From contig NZ_JAKGRW010000015.1 of assembly GCF_021555175.1 (NCBI RefSeq), positions 1 to 64,000 on the forward strand: a stretch of DNA of 64,000 bases, in the 5' to 3' direction. Made by a program: the position numbers and the translations under genes. The stretch is from Nocardioides alcanivorans. GTDB taxonomy: Bacteria > Actinomycetota > Actinomycetes > Propionibacteriales > Nocardioidaceae. Positions 62,162 through 64,000 of this stretch are shown piece after piece. Numbering within the stretch: the stretch's first letter is position 1; each line of letters begins with the position of its first letter. The notes below the pieces were generated by a model that did not search any database, was not told the origin of the DNA, and saw only the letters and a list, made by a program, of their open reading frames with translations.

Positions 62162-63538
62162 ATGTCCCTTCTCAAAGCATCCAGGGCCGCCGTCTCCCCG
62201 GGTGGGAAGCACGGCGTGGCCAGTCGGGAGACCCGCGACCCGATCGGTTTCGCCGTCCTCGCCCTCAACAAGCTGGCCCAGAGTGACCTGATCGATCGCC
62301 TCGGCTTGCGCAAGCAGACCGAGCAGACCGTCTTCTCCGTCACCCGCAGTGGCTTCAAGGCGGCAGGTGCGACCAGCCGTGCCTTCACCCGCAAGGGCAA
62401 GAAGGGTGCCGACGGCGTCCGCGTGCCGAGCATCAACCCGACGGGGGTCTTCGACCTCACGCCCACCGAGGACGAGCAGATGCTCGTCGACGTGGTGAAG
62501 GAGTTCGCAGCCGAGATGCTGCGGCCGGCCGCAGCCGAGGCCAACGAGTCATGCGTCGCCCCGGATGAGCTGCTCGCCTCGAGCCTCGAGATCGGCCTTC
62601 CGATCCTGGGCGTCCCGGAGAAGCTGGGCGGCATCTCCGAGGAGCGTTCGGCGATGGCCGGCACCTTGGTGGCCGAGGCGCTCGCCGAGGGTGACATGGG
62701 ACTCGCCGTCGCAGCGCTCGCCCCGGGTGCGGTCGCCACCGCCATCTCGCTGTGGGGCACCGACGAGCAGCAGGCCACCTATCTGCCCGAGTTCACCGGC
62801 GACGCCGTCCCGGCAGCCGCCCTGGCGTTGACGGAGCCCACCCTGCTCTTCGATGCGCTCAGCCCGGCGACCAAGGCGGTCAAGGACGGCAAGGGCTATG
62901 TGCTCAACGGCGTGAAGTCGTTGGTGCCGCGCGGCGCCGAGGCCGAGCTCTTCGTGGTGGGAGCGGAGCTCGACGGCAACAACGTGTTGTTCCTCGTCGA
63001 GTCCGGCAGCGAGGGCGTCGAGGTCGAGGGCGATCCGGCCATGGGTGTCCGCGCCGCGAGCCTCGCGAAGCTGCGCCTGACCGACGTACGCGTCCCGGCC
63101 GAGGCCGTGCTGGGCGCGACCGACGGTTCGACGTACGCCGAGTGCGTGCGGCTGTCGCGACTGGCGTGGTGTGCGCTGGCCGTGGGCACCGGGCAGGCCG
63201 TGCTCGACTACGTGAAGACCTACGTGAACGAGCGGGAGGCGTTCGGCGAGCCGATCAGCCACCGTCAGGCCGTCGCGTTCATGGTGGCCGACATGGCCAC
63301 CGAGTTGCAGGGCATGCGACTGCTGACCTACCGCGCCGCGTCTCGTGCGGCACAGGGCAAGGACTTCTCGCGAGAGGTTGCGTTGGCTCGCAAGGCGTGC
63401 GCCGACCACGGCATGAAGATCGGCCTCGACGGCGTCCAGCTGCTCGGTGGCCACGGCTTCGTCAAGGAGCACCCCGTCGAACGGTGGTACCGCGACCTGC
63501 GTGCCATCGGCCTCGTGGAAGGAGGCGTGCTGGTCTGA
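62162..63538 (+). CDS. Acyl-CoA dehydrogenase with N-terminal extension
   Basis: The 458-residue product has about 90 extra N-terminal residues (MSLLKASRAAVSPGGK... then a basic stretch to KGADGVRVPS) before the acyl-CoA dehydrogenase fold. The fold shows DLTPTEDEQMLVDVVKEFAAEMLRP, LGVPEKLGGISEERS, an FAD/substrate strand with PAAALALTEP, and a helical domain with HRQAVAFMVADMATELQGMRLLTYRAA. The C terminus YRDLRAIGLVEGGVLV retains the glutamate place typical of the catalytic base. An adjacent second dehydrogenase (63556 on) suggests they act together. An operator-like palindrome lies 8 bp before its start. Confidence 0.9.
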   Translation: MSLLKASRAAVSPGGKHGVASRETRDPIGFAVLALNKLAQSDLIDRLGLRKQTEQTVFSVTRSGFKAAGATSRAFTRKGKKGADGVRVPSINPTGVFDLTPTEDEQMLVDVVKEFAAEMLRPAAAEANESCVAPDELLASSLEIGLPILGVPEKLGGISEERSAMAGTLVAEALAEGDMGLAVAALAPGAVATAISLWGTDEQQATYLPEFTGDAVPAAALALTEPTLLFDALSPATKAVKDGKGYVLNGVKSLVPRGAEAELFVVGAELDGNNVLFLVESGSEGVEVEGDPAMGVRAASLAKLRLTDVRVPAEAVLGATDGSTYAECVRLSRLAWCALAVGTGQAVLDYVKTYVNEREAFGEPISHRQAVAFMVADMATELQGMRLLTYRAASRAAQGKDFSREVALARKACADHGMKIGLDGVQLLGGHGFVKEHPVERWYRDLRAIGLVEGGVLV

Positions 63539-63555
63539 CGACCGCACCCACGATC

Positions 63556-64000
63556 ATGATCAATCTTGAGACTCCCAAGAAGCACCGGGCGCTGATCGAC
63601 CAGGCGCACCAGGTGGCCATGAACATGCTGCGGCCGATCAGCCGCAAGTACGACCGGGCCGAGCACGCCTATCCCAAGGAGCTCGACATGCTCGCGGCGA
63701 TGATCGACGGGCTCTCCGAGTCCGGCGCGTCCGAGGGTGCGGGCGCGACCGGCGTGCGTCGCGACGGGACGGATGCGAAGGCCGGCGTCAAGAACGGCGC
63801 CAACCTCGCCTCCGTGCAGTCGGTCGCCGAGATGTGCTGGGGCGACACCGGCCTCACGCTGTCGATGCCCCGCCAGGGTCTCGGCAACTCCGCCATCGCC
63901 TCGGTGGCCAACGACGAACAGCTCGAGCGCTTCGCCGGAACCTGGGCCTCGATGGCGATCACCGAACCCTCCATGGGCTCCGACTCGGCAGCGTTGACGA
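63556..64000 (+). CDS. Acyl-CoA dehydrogenase, N-terminal part (cut by the window end)
   Basis: The reading frame is open to the window end, with 148 codons seen. It begins MINLETPKKHRALIDQAHQVAMNMLRPISRKYDRAEHAYPKELDML and continues with MCWGDTGLTLSMPRQGLGNSAIASVANDEQLERFAGTWASMAITEPSMGSDSA, the conserved ITEP(S/D)xGSD substrate/FAD region of the family. It starts 17 nt after the first dehydrogenase stop, so the two are co-transcribed. The rest, including the catalytic base, lies outside the window. Confidence 0.88.
   Translation, partial: MINLETPKKHRALIDQAHQVAMNMLRPISRKYDRAEHAYPKELDMLAAMIDGLSESGASEGAGATGVRRDGTDAKAGVKNGANLASVQSVAEMCWGDTGLTLSMPRQGLGNSAIASVANDEQLERFAGTWASMAITEPSMGSDSAALT

Overview
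The window looks like a chromosomal stretch of a high-GC actinobacterium, most probably Nocardioides or a close relative (Nocardioidaceae). This rests on base composition, the strong codon bias, a monomeric isocitrate dehydrogenase, DUF6350, DUF3017 and SCO4848-type proteins, a 13E12-type HNH endonuclease, and gene orders I remember from Streptomyces and other actinobacteria. I searched no database. No rRNA, tRNA or CRISPR array was seen.

Layout. 1-7.6 kb: an M23 peptidase, sucCD, and two ECF-sigma/membrane-sensor modules (one split in two genes, one fused). 7.7-15 kb: DUF6350, purN-purH-folD-DUF3017, mdh and an aquaporin. 15-25.4 kb: icd, a tandem ABC exporter, an MFS pump, trpS, a 2H phosphoesterase, a YihY protein and an SCO4848-type protein. 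25.5-33.6 kb: sdhCAB behind an iron-box-like site, a YibE/F membrane protein, a glycosyltransferase, and a Ser/Thr kinase with FG-GAP repeats. 33.7-38.7 kb: mutA-mutB-meaB. 38.7-42.4 kb: the only clearly accessory region, a DUF222/HNH gene between two sets of a 19-bp palindrome-like repeat in mostly opposite orientation, with a complete IS3-type element inserted in the right-hand set. 42.4-52.8 kb: housekeeping genes (DUF3099, dodecin, fabG-fabI, sixA, serB, an ABC ATPase, nfeD-SPFH, TauE, RDD, a hydrolase). 52.8-57.4 kb: catalase with a convergent ankyrin gene, a luciferase-like monooxygenase/FMN reductase pair, and a PEBP protein. 57.5-64 kb: cobT-cysG-like-SpoU methyltransferase, def, a membrane protein, and two adjacent acyl-CoA dehydrogenases, the last cut by the window end.

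Functionally the window is rich in central carbon metabolism. It holds four TCA-cycle steps plus the final, B12-dependent step of propionate and odd-chain catabolism, which feeds succinyl-CoA into sucCD and sdh. Genes for B12 and siroheme synthesis are also present.

An important caveat runs through the whole window. About 20 conserved genes are broken by what looks like the loss of one base, nearly always in a run of G or C. Adding one base restores the expected protein in each case. I read these as sequencing or assembly errors, not pseudogenes. Each such gene is annotated over its full inferred extent and the break is stated. Many genes also have a -10-like hexamer 6-7 nt before the start codon, which suggests leaderless transcripts.
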